A stretch of 64,000 bases of DNA from Deroplatys truncata. Its lineage: Eukaryota > Arthropoda > Insecta > Mantodea > Mantidae. The notes under the pieces are model-generated. The model was not told the DNA's origin and ran no database searches. It saw only the letters and a list, made by a program, of their open reading frames with translations. This document shows, one piece after another, positions 35,528 through 46,975 of the stretch; position 1 is the first letter of the stretch, and every line of letters begins with the position of its first letter. The position numbers and the translations under genes are program-made. The stretch covers positions 104,947,488 to 105,011,487 of the forward strand of contig CM060984.1 in assembly GCA_030765065.1 (NCBI GenBank), written 5' to 3'.

Positions 35528-36395
35528 TGTGGCAGTATTTTATATCACAACAATGTAAATGCCAGAGTGATTATAGTGTAAATAAGCATTATTGTATGAC
35601 AATGATTTGAGATGTTTGTTAATTATAAGCATTGTTAGGAAATAAGTTTACAGGGCCTCACTGAAACTGACAATAGGAGCGGGTAACAATGAGCGAGGGG
35701 GTGAGTTGTTTATCAATTAGAAGAGACAAACAAATGACGTCAGAGTAGCGCTCTTTTCTTTAGAAATGGAGGGAATTTCTTCCCTAGAGCATATGTGTTC
35801 ATAATTTTGATTAGATATAAAAATAGGCGCTAATGTTGGCGCGCTTTATTAACCAATAGCAGCTCGGTTATAATCTTTAGGCATATCGGGTGAGGGAGTA
35901 TAAATTATGAAGCCAAGAGACGCGTTACGTTCAGTCCAACAGAAGCATTCGCGGGCAATACGTCGTTCAGTCCAACAGAAGCATTCGCGGGTAATACGTC
36001 GTTCAGTCCAACAGAAGCACTCGCGGGTAATACGTCGTGCAGTTTTACAGAATCTCTCGCGTCGTAAAGTTAGTTATAAATGTGAAATACGCCAATTAAT
36101 AATGTGTAGCAAATATGTGACTATAGTGACATTAGAAAATATAACAGTTTCAGTCGGGCGTGTATCAAGAGGAATTATGTGAAATAAATAAAGTGTGACG
36201 GCAATAAAAGTGTAAAAACAAATTCTTTTATCAGTGTTATGTTTCAGTAAAAACTCCTTTCCGTTTACACACCCTGTTTAAGAGATATGCTCGACTGAGA
36301 AATAATAGCTAGCCGGAGGACAATGAACCCAAAATTCAAACTAGTAATACAATAAAAGGCGCTCAGCAATAAGATAACACGAAGATACCGCGACA
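35528..36395 (+). mobile_element. Solo LTR (family LTR-B), 4-bp TSD
   Basis: An 868-bp unit starts TGTGGCAG and ends GCGACA, i.e. TG...CA. It is flanked by the 4-bp duplication GACT (35524-35527, 36396-36399). A TATAAA (35899-35904) and an AATAAA (36183-36188) fit a U3-R-U5 layout. Four units of a 36-bp tandem repeat (CGTTCAGTCCAACAGAAGCA...) lie at 35928-36069. The same LTR lies at 50022-50884. With no internal region left, this is the product of LTR-LTR recombination. Confidence 0.9.
35928..36069. repeat. 36-bp tandem repeat in LTR-B
   Basis: Units start at 35928, 35964, 36000 and 36036 with an exact 36-base period. The first three are almost identical and the fourth is diverged. They lie just downstream of the TATA box. 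The copy at 50420-50566 keeps four units but they are far more diverged. Confidence 0.92.
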
Positions 36396-36639
36396 GACTT
36401 CATAAATGAATGTTCAATAATGAGCTTCTCACAAAACTATGGCTTTCCCGCCCAGGTCAATGTTTACTCCAGCAGATAAGGGAGGTCTGTTACAGCTAGA
36501 AAGGGCCCTGCATAGTTGCCAGAGGAGAAGCAGATTTGTTTAATTAAAGAAGCTAATCCTGTGTGTTTTCACTTTTAAATTAACAAGTGTAGTGCCAGCT
36601 AATGGTGTCTTTTCTAAAGCATTGTGAATTAGGAGGATA

Positions 36640-38180
36640 ATGTCTCGCAAATGTGCCAACAATGAAAATAAGTTTTGTTATATTTGTGCAGAGTTCACTT
36701 TAAAAGCGCAGTCAAAATTTGACTCCTAGAATTAAAAGAGCTTATGAGTGTTATTTTGACAATAAAATAGACTAGAATAAGTTATAATACTATTAACCGG
36801 CTGGATTAACGGGTCCCGTCATATGCCTTTTGCAGTTCCTATGATACGACGGAAACTTACGGATCATATAACAGACTCTGCGACTTCTGCTTGGCAAATA
36901 TATCTGGAATAAGTTCAATGTCCAAACATACTGATAAACATCCATCTTTAGAATCAGCAATTCGAACAATGCATCATGGACCAGACCTTCCCATACCAGA
37001 AATGTGACTACAGATTTTGAAAGTGTTGATGACATTGGTGAATTACTATAGAGTGATCCAGATTTTGTGGAAGGAGTTGGCATAAACGAACCGCACTTTC
37101 TAACACAGGAGGATCTAAATGATTTGGTTCGTGATCTTGGGTTATCTAAAAGTAAAGCCGAGTTACTTGGTTCAAGAGAAAGGCTGGCACCTCCTGCAGG
37201 ATGGCACCAAAGTAAGTTCTTTCCGTGAACGCTAAAAGGAATTTCAGCATTTATTTTCTAAACAGGAGGACCTAGTGTTTTGTAAGTCCCTGGGTGTTCA
37301 ACATAAACCTGAAGATTGACGTTTGTTCATCGACTCCTCGAAAACAAGCTTGAAAGGAGTCTTGCTGCATAATGGAAACACGTTTCCATCCATTCTTATA
37401 GTCTACGCAGTTGATATGAAGGAGAGTTACGAGAACATCATCTCTTGCTAATCAGTATCCGGTATGTGCAGATTTTAAAGTGATAGCTATCTTACTTGGA
37501 TTACAACTTGGCTATACAAAATGTTGCTGTTTCTTGTGCATGTGGCCAGTAGAGATAAAAACAATCATAATGTTAAAAACTGCTGGCCAAAGAGAGAGTC
37601 ACTCAATTCAGGATAGGCCAATGTTGCCCATCAACCACTTGTAAGCGCTGACAATGCCTCCATTGCACATCAAATAGGCATGGTTAAGAACTTGGTGAAC
37701 GCAATGGATCGTGACGAGAGTGCATTTGTTTTTGAAAACTATGTTTCCAAAGATCAGTGAAGCGAAACCAAAAAGGAATATTTGTTGGCTCTCAAATTAG
37801 GGAACATATGAAACACTCACAGCTTGAAAGCCTATTATATATGCAAGAACGAGCTGCATGGTTCTCTTTCAAAAACATTGTTATAAACTTTCTAGGAAAC
37901 TACAGGTCTGAACATGACAGAGAACTTGTCAGTGAGCTGATTGAGAATTCAAGGTGATGGGATGTAATATGTGTTTGAAAATACACATGCTAAAGTCTCA
38001 TCTTGACTTCTTTCTTGCGAACCTCGGCGCTGAAAGCGACGAAAACTGCGAGCGTTTCCATCAGGGCATCGTTGAAATGGAAAGATAATACCAGGGAAAA
38101 TGGACTCCAAATAAGTTGGTAGAGTACTGTTGGACACTCAAGAGAGATGTTACTCAACCAAAGTACATTCGAAAATCTAC
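36640..38180 (+). pseudogene. Cc8L18.2-like multicopy insect gene, decayed
   Basis: The ATG at 36640 opens MSRKCANNENKFCYICAEFT, the typical start of a large, dispersed family of uncharacterised insect proteins. They are often named after the Cotesia bracovirus-associated protein Cc8L18.2. Later parts in other frames appear in order: DLKVIAILLGLQLGYTK-like (about 37470-37520), PPLHIK (about 37650), RNQKGIFVGSQIREH (37757 frame) and FKNIVINFLGNYRSEHD. The N-terminal Cys pair (CYIC) is kept. A stop comes 30 codons after the start, and many frameshifts follow. Function of the family is unknown to me. This copy is dead. Confidence 0.7.
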
Positions 38181-39325
38181 TTCACATTCATTTTAGGTAT
38201 GTAAAAGGTATTTTAGCTAAGGTGTTACACATATTAAAATGTACATATAATTACCAGAAATATTTTTCATGCAATTACTCAAAAACTATGTGCGATGGAA
38301 AAGTTCTGTAAAAAGATTTCAAATGAGCATAAAAAGTCAGTAAGAATCACCCATTGTACTTCTTTCAACATTAAAAATCTTATGTTTTGTTGACCAGTGA
38401 TATGGGGACAAGGGAGCAACAATGTAGGAAGAGGAAAATAAATTAAGTGGGACATTTGATGACAAAAAAATTACTTACTAGAAGTATACTGGAAGAAATG
38501 GTGATGAGGAAAAATATTTGACGCAGGAGATAGCAAATGATAGACACTATCAAGACAATTTGTTTATGTATGGAGTCAGAGAGTCAAGAATGAAGGAAGT
38601 TGGGTTTGCAATGGAGATCTCCATTGAGCAGAAAGCTACAACTGCTTATTTATTTTATATTTTCTTTATTTTTTAAAGATATTTTTAATGTTTTGGCAGT
38701 CTTTCACTGATTTTTGTATTTCTTAGGAGGTACAGTTAAGTTTTACATTTTTACTTTGAGTTTATTTGGTATGAGCACATAGCAATCACATAATCTTTAC
38801 TGAAGCTACAATTTAGTCCAAGGTTATCATAAAAACAGCTTAAGCCTTTCGGTTATATATCAGCTTATAACTGGTGCAAGATTGTAGTAGTTGTAAAACC
38901 TATAAAACTGTAATTTGGCTGATAAAAAACAATGATGATTATAATTCGAACCTACCAAGAAAACGCATAATAAATGCAAAAATGCTCATTGTTACAAAAG
39001 AATTAAGATATGACATCATCTGAAATAAGTAATAAGAATGTATGTGCTTTAATCAAAGTAAATTTATGATCTCCTCTTTCTTTTGTAATCTCTCCAAAGT
39101 TTATTTTGAACACTGGCAAACGTTTGCTTACATCTTACCATAAATTGAAACCTTTTCATATTGAAAGAAGGGTAATAAAATATGCAATATTTTCCAGCAT
39201 ATTAACCTCTAGTATCGCATTTCTGGTTATGATATGAAGTGTAGGAAGATGTTATTGGCATACATGGGCCATGAGCCTACTAGGAAACCTCAAGCAATGA
39301 AAATAAATATTTCAGCGATAAAGTA

Positions 39326-39375
<50 letters not shown>

Positions 39376-40282
39376 GAACAGCATCAGAACAGTAAATATT
39401 AAGTAATTATAATATATATCATTTTATAAGAGAACAGTATCATCTGAAAACTAGGAAACCTTGAGCAACGAATAATAAATATTTCAGTAATAAAGTAATT
39501 ATGGTACTCATCATTTTATAAGATAGCGACATTTTCAATTCATGTTCCCTTTATATTCATTTACATACAAGCTGAAAAACTATTTGTACATTTGTACACG
39601 ATTTAGTTAACAGTATCTACCACAACACAAATATTGTACGGTTATATTTTTGTGACATTCAGAAATCTATAATTTTATAAGCTTCGAGATACTGCGGACA
39701 AAATATGAACTTGGCTTTAGAATTCTTACGAGTAATTTCCCGGATGTTATGTAAGCAAGGATTAAATCATATCATTTTTAGGAAAACATCCACCAGGTTC
39801 ATAGAAAGTTCAACACGTAGACAAACAATGTAAATCATGCAGAATGCTGGCGTAAGTGGTAAGGTTAACACGCGGTCACATGGGTGACAGTATTTAAAGG
39901 GGGGAGATTGCTCCGTCACTTGCTTAGTCGGACTCTGCGACACTTGCCTCTCTAAACTTACTCTGTTAACTTGTAAGTTTGCTCCCATCTCCGGCGACGG
40001 GATGGCTTATCGGACCTCCGACGCCTGCAGGTAATCCTAAAAGCGGTCTACCTCTAGCTGGCTCTCACTTTCTCTTTGTAATGTAGCTTAGACTAGTTAT
40101 TAGAAAATTAAAGACCATCTTAAAGCCAGAATTACAAGCCAATAATTTGCCACCCTTCACCACTGCTGCTTCTCGGCCACCCCTCTGTCAAGCTTAGCTC
40201 TCCTGTCTGTATATCTGCACTTGTCCCCGTCCTCGTCTCATCCAGTGTGGGTACTGATGGTGTGGTCACATTTTGCGGCAGG
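38181..40282. other. No gene recognised; AT microsatellite and local duplication
   Basis: AT-rich. An (AT)n run covers 39332-39370. The segment around 39277-39340 (CTAGGAAACCTCAAGCAATG...) recurs diverged at about 39449-39525 (CTAGGAAACCTTGAGCAACG...), a local duplication around the microsatellite. A TATTTAAAG at 39889-39897 upstream of a GC-richer segment could be a promoter, but this is weak. Confidence 0.5.
39332..39370. repeat. (AT)n microsatellite
   Basis: A pure AT alternation, self-complementary. Confidence 0.95.
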
Positions 40283-40567
40283 TCGTCCTTCGTGGTTTAG
40301 GCGCACCATGCTAGCTTGTTCCTGAGGTGCGGGTTCAAACCCAGCGGAGGGCGATGAATTTTTTCGGGCGTAAAAATCATCCTCCTTCTCAAATAAAGCC
40401 GGTGGTCCCGTTGCGTAAATTTACAGCACGTAAAAAAGCTTCAAACCTGATAAGAGGCCTCAACAAAACTTCTGGTCTTTCACGCCCAAAGTAGAATACG
40501 ACGCTAAGAACCATTGCAGTTAAAAGAGCATCCATAAATAAAACTCGTATTTATTTATTTTTATCTG
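40283..40567 (+). mobile_element. SINE A copy with 8-bp TSD
   Basis: Diverged head (A-box-like GTGGTTTAGGCGCACC) with a good B-box GGTTCAAACCC, then the family body and an AT-rich tail. It is flanked by GCGGCAGG at 40275-40282 and 40568-40575. Confidence 0.88.
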
Positions 40568-42690
40568 GCGGCAGGACCGGTTTTGCAAAGCGACCTTCCG
40601 TCACATCTGGTGGCATCACCGTGTCAAATAAAGGCGACGTCACAATATTTTTTTATGTATTGAGTTGATTTACTTGAAAGATGATATACAGAGTTAACTA
40701 AACTATTAGGAATTAAAAACTGGCAGTCCTTTTGCATCATTTTTGGTGTAACAGGAAGTAATTCCAATTTTCTCATTTTTAGACGTTGCCTAAGTCTGCA
40801 AGGAGTATCCGCTCTTCAACAGATTTTCAAAAATATGCTGCTTGCGCCAAATATATTTTGAATCATTGGTTTCTTTGAAAACTGATATTTGGGAGTACCT
40901 AAATACGTGGAAAATAATGAAGACTGATTGTTATGCTGCTTCTGTGACCACAATTCTCTTTAAGAGAATGCAGCTCCAATTATTTTTTGTTACAAAATAT
41001 TCAGAAAATCATTTTTTTTTTGTCTTTCTCACAAGAAAAATTTCTAAACCTTGTAGAGTCACAATCCTTCACACTTAAGTGTCCTTCAGCACGAGTTAAA
41101 TAGTCAGTATCTGCTAAGTTGGTAAGAGAACTCACAGATTATCCCTACTTTTCAGGTAATTTTTTCAGCTGTTTTCTCCATTGCCAAACCTATAAACGAT
41201 GAAGTTTTCATCCGAACTGTTTGAAATATCCAGCATAAGCTCTCGAAACGTCAACAAAAAGTTTAAGGATGCTCTTTTTTGCACTTAAAATAGTTTCGTG
41301 GCTAGGGCTTTATTTTTAAATGGTACTTTAATAAGCTTTTGCTTTTTCTGGAAAGATGTATGGAATAGATAAAAGGTAATCCTTCGATTTGAAGAAAGAT
41401 TCTTTAAAACTATATCCTTATAGCTACAAGTATTTTTTTTTTAATTTTTAGCATGGTGGAGTCCTTCAAAAGATTTTAATTTTTAAAAATTGATTTATAA
41501 AAAATTTTTAGAAATTGATTTATCAAAAACTTTTAAAAGTATTAAACTGAAACTTAAACGCTAATTACATGTACATTGGATAAAGCAATGACATGAATTT
41601 CAATTAAATTTAATGAAATTGTGGAATTCAACGTTTTTAGTAACTATGTATCTGGTTGCAAAAGTGGTGATGACAATTGCTAGCAGTAGCAACTAATTTA
41701 TTAATAAAAAGGTGCAGCTTATCCCTGAGTGATCTCTATCTACTTAGGAGTAAGTTTTCAATTGCATTATTCAAATGAGTGGTAATTAGAAGGTTAGGAC
41801 ATTGCTGTAGCAGTTGGCAAAAATAATGCTTAACAAAAACTGCCCATTTCACTTCATCCCCCATAAAACAGACGTAAAGGTGCCGGAAGGAGAGTGGGAT
41901 CTCCAAGCATTCGATGATGAGGCCACCCTGAGGCAGTATTTTTATCACTTAAATTATATCAGTCTAATTATATAATATAAACTACAATAACAGCCCGCCT
42001 TAAAGCAATATGTGTATATAATAATATGTAAAATGTATATAACAGTCATTGTATTAATGTTTATATTACTATGTACATGCATACTAATGTTATGTGAATG
42101 TATTATGTAATTTAACAATGTAGGAGCTGTGAGAATAGAAGCCGAAAGTTGCTAACAATAAGGTAACCTTGAGACAATAATGAATTAGAATGTTTAATAA
42201 TGCTACTAATAATTCTTGGAACAATAATGTAATATTCAAAACAGTTTACAAATAGCCAATCAACAACTAGAAAAGCTTTAAGTTAAATAAAAGTATTCTA
42301 TTAGAGTAGAATTAGCCAATCAGAGACTTGAAATAGAGTAAAATATGCAAATTCCCAACCAGACACTACTAGACAGCGTTCCCGAGCAGTTCGCTCGGTA
42401 CGTATTTAGTGTGAGACATATAAAATTCATTACGGCATAAATAATATAAAGTTTACATGTTAAAAAGTATAAGTAACAATAATCTCACAGCTCTACAGCA
42501 GGATACATCAATGAAGTGTTATTTAATCGTGTGAAAGATTAATAAAAAGAAGTTAAATACCATTATAGTTTGTGTAAGCCTTCATTCCTTAGCCACACCA
42601 CCCCTAAGAGAATACGTGTTTCTGCAAAAACTACTGACGCAGCCGAGGCATACATATATAATATTTAAATAAACATTAAAATACAAAGTT
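40568..42690. other. No gene recognised; probable old LTR in the right part
   Basis: 40568-41980 is AT-rich with no recognised frame. From about 42119 (TGTAGGAGCTG...) to 42690 there are CCAAT-like motifs, AATAAA signals and a CTACTGACGCAGCCGAGGCATA end resembling the CTACTGCAGCTAGCCGAGGATA end of the LTR at 54012. This suggests a degenerate LTR just upstream of the primer-site-like sequence at 42692. Confidence 0.4.
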
Positions 42691-42691
42691 G

Positions 42692-43037
42692 ATTTTTAAA
42701 CGTGGGGGCGAAGGCCACCGGAAACTTTGTACCATACGTAGGGCTACAACAATCTAAACCTTGTATCGTACGTGGCGTTACAACCATCTTCAACCTGTAC
42801 CGTTGGAATTACAATTTCACTCAAATAAAATACTCTACACAGGAAGTGTGTAACAACAAGTGTGTTATTTGTGTTAATAACAAAATTAACTCTTACTTCA
42901 TAGCAGATACCGGAACGTTCGCTACGAAAATCATTATAGAAGTTGGCACAAGTTGGGGTATCAGTGACTTCCGCACATACAGCAGTAAAATTGTTAAAGC
43001 TTTACAAATTGAAAGGGGATATATTGTACATATATAG
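42692..43037 (+). pseudogene. LTR-retroelement leader and protease-like remnant (tentative)
   Basis: TTTTTAAACGTGGGGGCGAA at the start resembles the downstream half of the primer site at 55039 (CAACGTGGGGCTCGAAGG). The frame 42702-43037 contains KINSYFIADTGTFATKII, like the active-site loop of a retropepsin (hydrophobic, D-T-G, then a hydrophobic strand). No gag, RT or integrase is recognisable nearby. If right, only a short protease segment survives. A chance DTG cannot be excluded. Confidence 0.35.
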
Positions 43038-43339
43038 GAAGTGTACATATGAAAGGGGATATACTATTCATACATAAGAATTGTACAGTAATAATATAAT
43101 TCACTAACATGTTAAAATATTCAACATCTAACATTTGTAGAGAGCTGATTGTAAGAAACGGGCGAGCTAGCAAAATTCCAGGAAAAGCATAATCCTAAGT
43201 AAAGCGTACCCTTCACCAAGCCAACAGGCAGGGAACCGGTAACGGTACGGAGAAATAGAAAGAGACAGGTAGAGAAAAGAAAGAGACGGAGATACTGAAC
43301 TGGCTTCACAACGCACCAGGGTGACGCTTAGGCGCACGG

Positions 43340-43870
43340 ATTAGAAGCCACACATTCTCATACATGTTAAGGTAACGCGGTCTGAGGACCAATAGGACAC
43401 GTCGTTACATTTTTAAACGCAGAGGTGAGCATCACTAGGCTCACCTATATAAGGGCAGATAGAGCCCTCCCTCCCTCCCCCCCTCTCTCTCTCTCTCCTG
43501 ATCTCATCAAGAATTGTCGTCGGTACGAAGTGCTACAAATGCACGTGGATGCAAATGGGTGGGAGTGCGTGTGCAGATAGCTAGGTTCCTGAATTATTTA
43601 AAGTAGTGGGATTATAATAATGGGAAAAAACTAGCCGCCCATAATAATTTCAATTGTGAATAAACTTCATTGATTAAGCGAAAATTGCAGTGTTTTCTTT
43701 AACTTGCCTCACCCACAATAACCTGAGAATTAAGAATTAAATATAGGTAGGAAAAGTTAGGAATGGAATAAGCAACAACCGACTAGCATCAATAGCCGAG
43801 GAAGAACACTGCCGAAGACAACAACCCAAGGATCGACGTATTTCCCGCTACAAAATGTACGCGTGTTCAT
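43340..43870 (+). mobile_element. Possible LTR with promoter elements (tentative)
   Basis: CCAATAGGACACG (about 43390) is followed by CTATATAAGGG (43446-43456), a CCCTCCCTCC/CTCTCT tract, an AATAAA (near 43660) and an AGCCGAGGAAGAACACTGCC end. The order CCAAT, TATA, polyA signal and AGCCGAGGA end matches the LTRs elsewhere in the window. Boundaries and target duplication are not found. Confidence 0.35.
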
Positions 43871-43879
43871 AATTTAAAA

Positions 43880-44535
43880 CCAGGTGATCCCGTAGCACGT
43901 GTGCGTTATTTCAAGTGGTTTTTATCATCAGTGACTGAAGGATTAATTAAACCTCAGCTTGTGTTCTTTACAGACAGGCACCGTTCCATCTAATGGGCGT
44001 GTGAATATTCAAAACCCACACTACTGTTGCTCTGAAAATCCACATTGTATAGAGCAATTCCATCTTTATGACAGGAAGATTACGGTTTGGTGCACGATTG
44101 GCGCAACACGCATAATCGGTTCGATTTTTTACGAGAATACTGTAAATGGAGAATGGTACCGAAATGACATCCTCGCCCAATTTTTAAATCAGCTAACGGA
44201 AGAGGAACAATCATATTCGTGGTTTCGGCAAGATTGCGCAACTTCTAATACAGCAGAGGAGTCCGTGGATGCAATCATGGAAGTGTTTGACGACAGAGTG
44301 ATTACTGGTGTGTGCCCCCCCGCTCCCCAGATCCAACAGTCTGTGATTCTCACCTGTGATGTATCCTGAGGGTCAAAGTATACCAAACAAATCCACACAC
44401 ATTGAAGGAGCTTAAGGAAAACATACGTACTGAAATATACGAAACATTACAGTGGCCGGGCTAAATCGTGTCAATCTAACTGTGTTTACCGGTACAATGC
44501 TTGTTTAACCACAAAACTCCGTGCAAGCGGTCAGA
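43880..44535 (+). pseudogene. Mariner-like (IS630-Tc1-mariner) transposase, C-terminal part
   Basis: Frames in order: VFFTD (first catalytic Asp region, frame before 43980), NPHCIEQFHLYDRKITVWCT, GATRIIGSIFYENTVNGEWY, LTEEEQSYSWFRQDCA (second Asp), VFDDRVI, then PPAPQIQQSVILTCD where PPRSPDLTVCD is usual, and later HTLKELKENIR. This is the DDE_3-type catalytic domain of a mariner-like family common in insects. The main frame runs 43959-44369. The N-terminal HTH is missing, and a frameshift separates the first Asp. The 3' end GAAGACCCTGTAT near 44554 may be its terminal repeat. Confidence 0.8.
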
Positions 44536-44565
44536 TTTTATATCGAAGACCCTGTATAAAAAATC

Positions 44566-45430
44566 TGATGTGTTACACTCACATGACTTTCTCTACTCTT
44601 GTACAATCTAATTTTACAAACGCCTATTCTTCATATGCTTCATGTTAATCGAGATATCGAGATGTCAATCTTATTGGTAATTTTCTTGTAGATGCAAGGG
44701 AAATATGGTAGCTTTTAAGCGATAGTCACATATTTTAACGCTGGTTGCTATGTGGCGCATTCCATTCTCTTTGCACGTCCAGGACATAAAAAAAATGAAT
44801 AATGCATTGAGAAAAAGTATAAGTATTGGAAAATTTAAGGAAATAACAAGCAATATCTCGAAAACGGTTCACTCAACAAAAGAAATGTATATGACATAAG
44901 TTGTGTATTTTAACGCGATCTACATTTTTTGTGTAGTAAAATTTTGTCTATCTCTTATGGTTTACCAGTTATGCAAAAGTCGTTCACAATGAAGAATACT
45001 TTTGGAGACATTCCCAGAAAATTCGAGATATACATTTCATTTCTCATGACAATATCTTAAACATATGATATTTTCATCAAAATCGTTAGAGCCATTTTTG
45101 AGAAAATTAAAATTTTCGAAAAATCTTCCATGTAAAGGGTAGTCTGGGGTGGGGGGATTTTCTTGAAAACCTTCGTGTTGCATCTCTGGAAGATACTGAA
45201 CCTAAATACCAAGTTTGGTGCTTATCCGACTGTTCGTTTTTGAGTTATGCTGTTCACAGACACACACAGACACACACACACACACACACACGGACATGTT
45301 TCCAAAAATGCTTTTTTTGGATTCAGGAGGTCTCAAAACATGTATTTCCGGCGAAATCTCGGTATCGAATTTTTGGGTGGAATGCAATACTTCCCCTACT
45401 TACTATACGTAGTAGAGAAAGTAAAAACTG
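44566..45430 (+). repeat. Interspersed 0.9-kb family, reference copy
   Basis: A complete copy. It starts AAAAAATCTGATGTGTTACA then CTCACATGACTTTCTCTAC and ends TACGTAGTAGAGAAAGTAAA. The end motifs ACTTTCTCTAC and GTAGAGAAAGT are perfect 11-bp inverted repeats. In the last third a frame reads FLENLRVASLEDTEPKYQVW, continues into SFLSYAVHRH, runs through the CA microsatellite as Thr-His repeats and ends NFWVECNTSPTYYT. Similar frames occur in other copies. No transposase is encoded, so if this is a DNA element it is non-autonomous. Confidence 0.85.
45260..45290. repeat. (CA)n microsatellite within the 0.9-kb family
   Basis: A CA tract lying between the conserved GTTCACAGA and GGACATGTTTCC blocks, the same place as in all other complete copies. 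Confidence 0.95.
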
Positions 45431-46237
45431 TTGTTGGAATGAAGCTAATGTATCTTAAACTTATCTCAAACTTCTGGAATTTGCACCATATTCTCTCCAC
45501 TGCGTTTATAGGGAATGGGACGATAAGTATTTTTTGCGCAAGTTCAAATATTACGATATTCGGATAACGGAACCGAAGAGCTTTCTGACTGCCACAGTCC
45601 CGAGTTCGGATCGATACAAAAAAAAAAAAAACAGCTGCTGCTGCCTTGAAAAGGCTAATGGAGCACTATACGGCCAGCGCTCTAAAGGCAGAGCACAAAG
45701 AACTCCTATTTATTTACGAGCATCTAGCCATGCCACAGGTAGACTCATTTAATTATTTAGCGCGTCCCAAAATGTGCGGGTAGGCCCGCTGACCCGCCAC
45801 TCCATACCTCTCATGCTCCATTACACGCAAAACATTGCAGGGTGTGATAATGGAAGAGGAAAATCGATTCACTGTACTGGACAATGCGCGCCAGGGATGT
45901 ACAAGCGATACCATAACTTCACAAAAGCTAAACAAGCTAGCCGGTTTTTATACTCATATTTCACTTCGACATGGAAAGCTGTTTTAATTAAAAGTATATT
46001 TTTAATAATTTTCTATTGCGCCTATTGCGTAGATAACCGTAATATTTGCTTTAATGGAAGAGACCATAAAAAGTCAGCATTTGTTAAATACGAAAGCTAA
46101 ACGCTAAGAATATGGAAAACGTCTTTTAAGGAGTAGCAGAGTGTTGGAATATGAAATGCTGAAGCTTATTAAACTTCGTGGATTGTGTGAAATTACTAAA
46201 TTGTTCTAAATTCGTACTCAAATATGTTTATTTTTAC
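45431..46237. other. No gene recognised
   Basis: A poly-A run of 13 (about 45617-45629) follows a weak B-box-like GAGTTCGGATCG. It could be the tail of a decayed SINE. Otherwise nothing. Confidence 0.5.
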
Positions 46238-46975
46238 TTTCTCTACTACGTAGAGTAAGTAGGGGAAGTATTGCATTCCACCCAAAAATTCGATATCGAG
46301 ATTTCACCGGAAATACAAGTTTTGAGGCCCCCTGAATAAAAAGAAAAGCACTTTTAGAAAAAAGGTCGTGTATGCGTGTCATAACACACAAACAAAACGT
46401 CGGATAAATACCAAACTTGGTATTTATATTCAGTATATTCCAAAGCTTTGATTAAAATATCCTATGTTTAAGATATTTACATGGCAAATGAAACGCATAT
46501 CTTTAAATTTTTGGGAATGCCCCCAAAAGTTCTTCATTTTGAATGGCTTTTGCATAACTGGTAAACCGTAAGAGATACACAAAGAATGTAGATCTGTTAA
46601 AACACACAATTTATGTCATTTTAATGTTATTTATAAAAAAAATGTGGAGTGAACCATTTCTAGATATTTCTTGTTATTTGTTTGAATCTTCCAATACTTA
46701 TACCTTTTCTCGAGAATTCATTATTCGTGTTTTTTTTTGTCCTGGACATGCAAAGAGAATGGAACACTCCATATAGCAACCAGCTCTTAAAATGTTTCAC
46801 TATCACTTAAAGCCTACCATATTCCCCTTGCACCTACAAGAAAATTAGCATTTAAGATAGTTTCTGCAAATGTTTATCTTGATTAACATGTAGTAGATAA
46901 AGAATAAGCGTTTGTAAAAATAGTTTGTACAAGAGTAGAGAGAGTCACATGAGTGCAACACATAAGATTTTTTAG
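46238..46975 (-). repeat. Interspersed 0.9-kb family, copy 8
   Basis: A copy in reverse orientation, from TTTACTTTCTCTACTACGTA to GTAGAGAGAGTCACATGAGT then GATTTTTT. The central GGGGTGGGG block is deleted, making it shorter. The microsatellite is reduced to a few bases. Confidence 0.88.

Noticed and set aside
35928-36069. CRISPR-like array
   Set aside because: Direct 36-bp units follow one another without unique spacers and are in an LTR of a eukaryotic genome.
35907-36182. 91-codon frame with repeated RRSVQQKHSR units as a repeat protein
   Set aside because: It lies wholly inside the LTR-B 36-bp tandem array. The period is a multiple of three, so it stays open by arithmetic.
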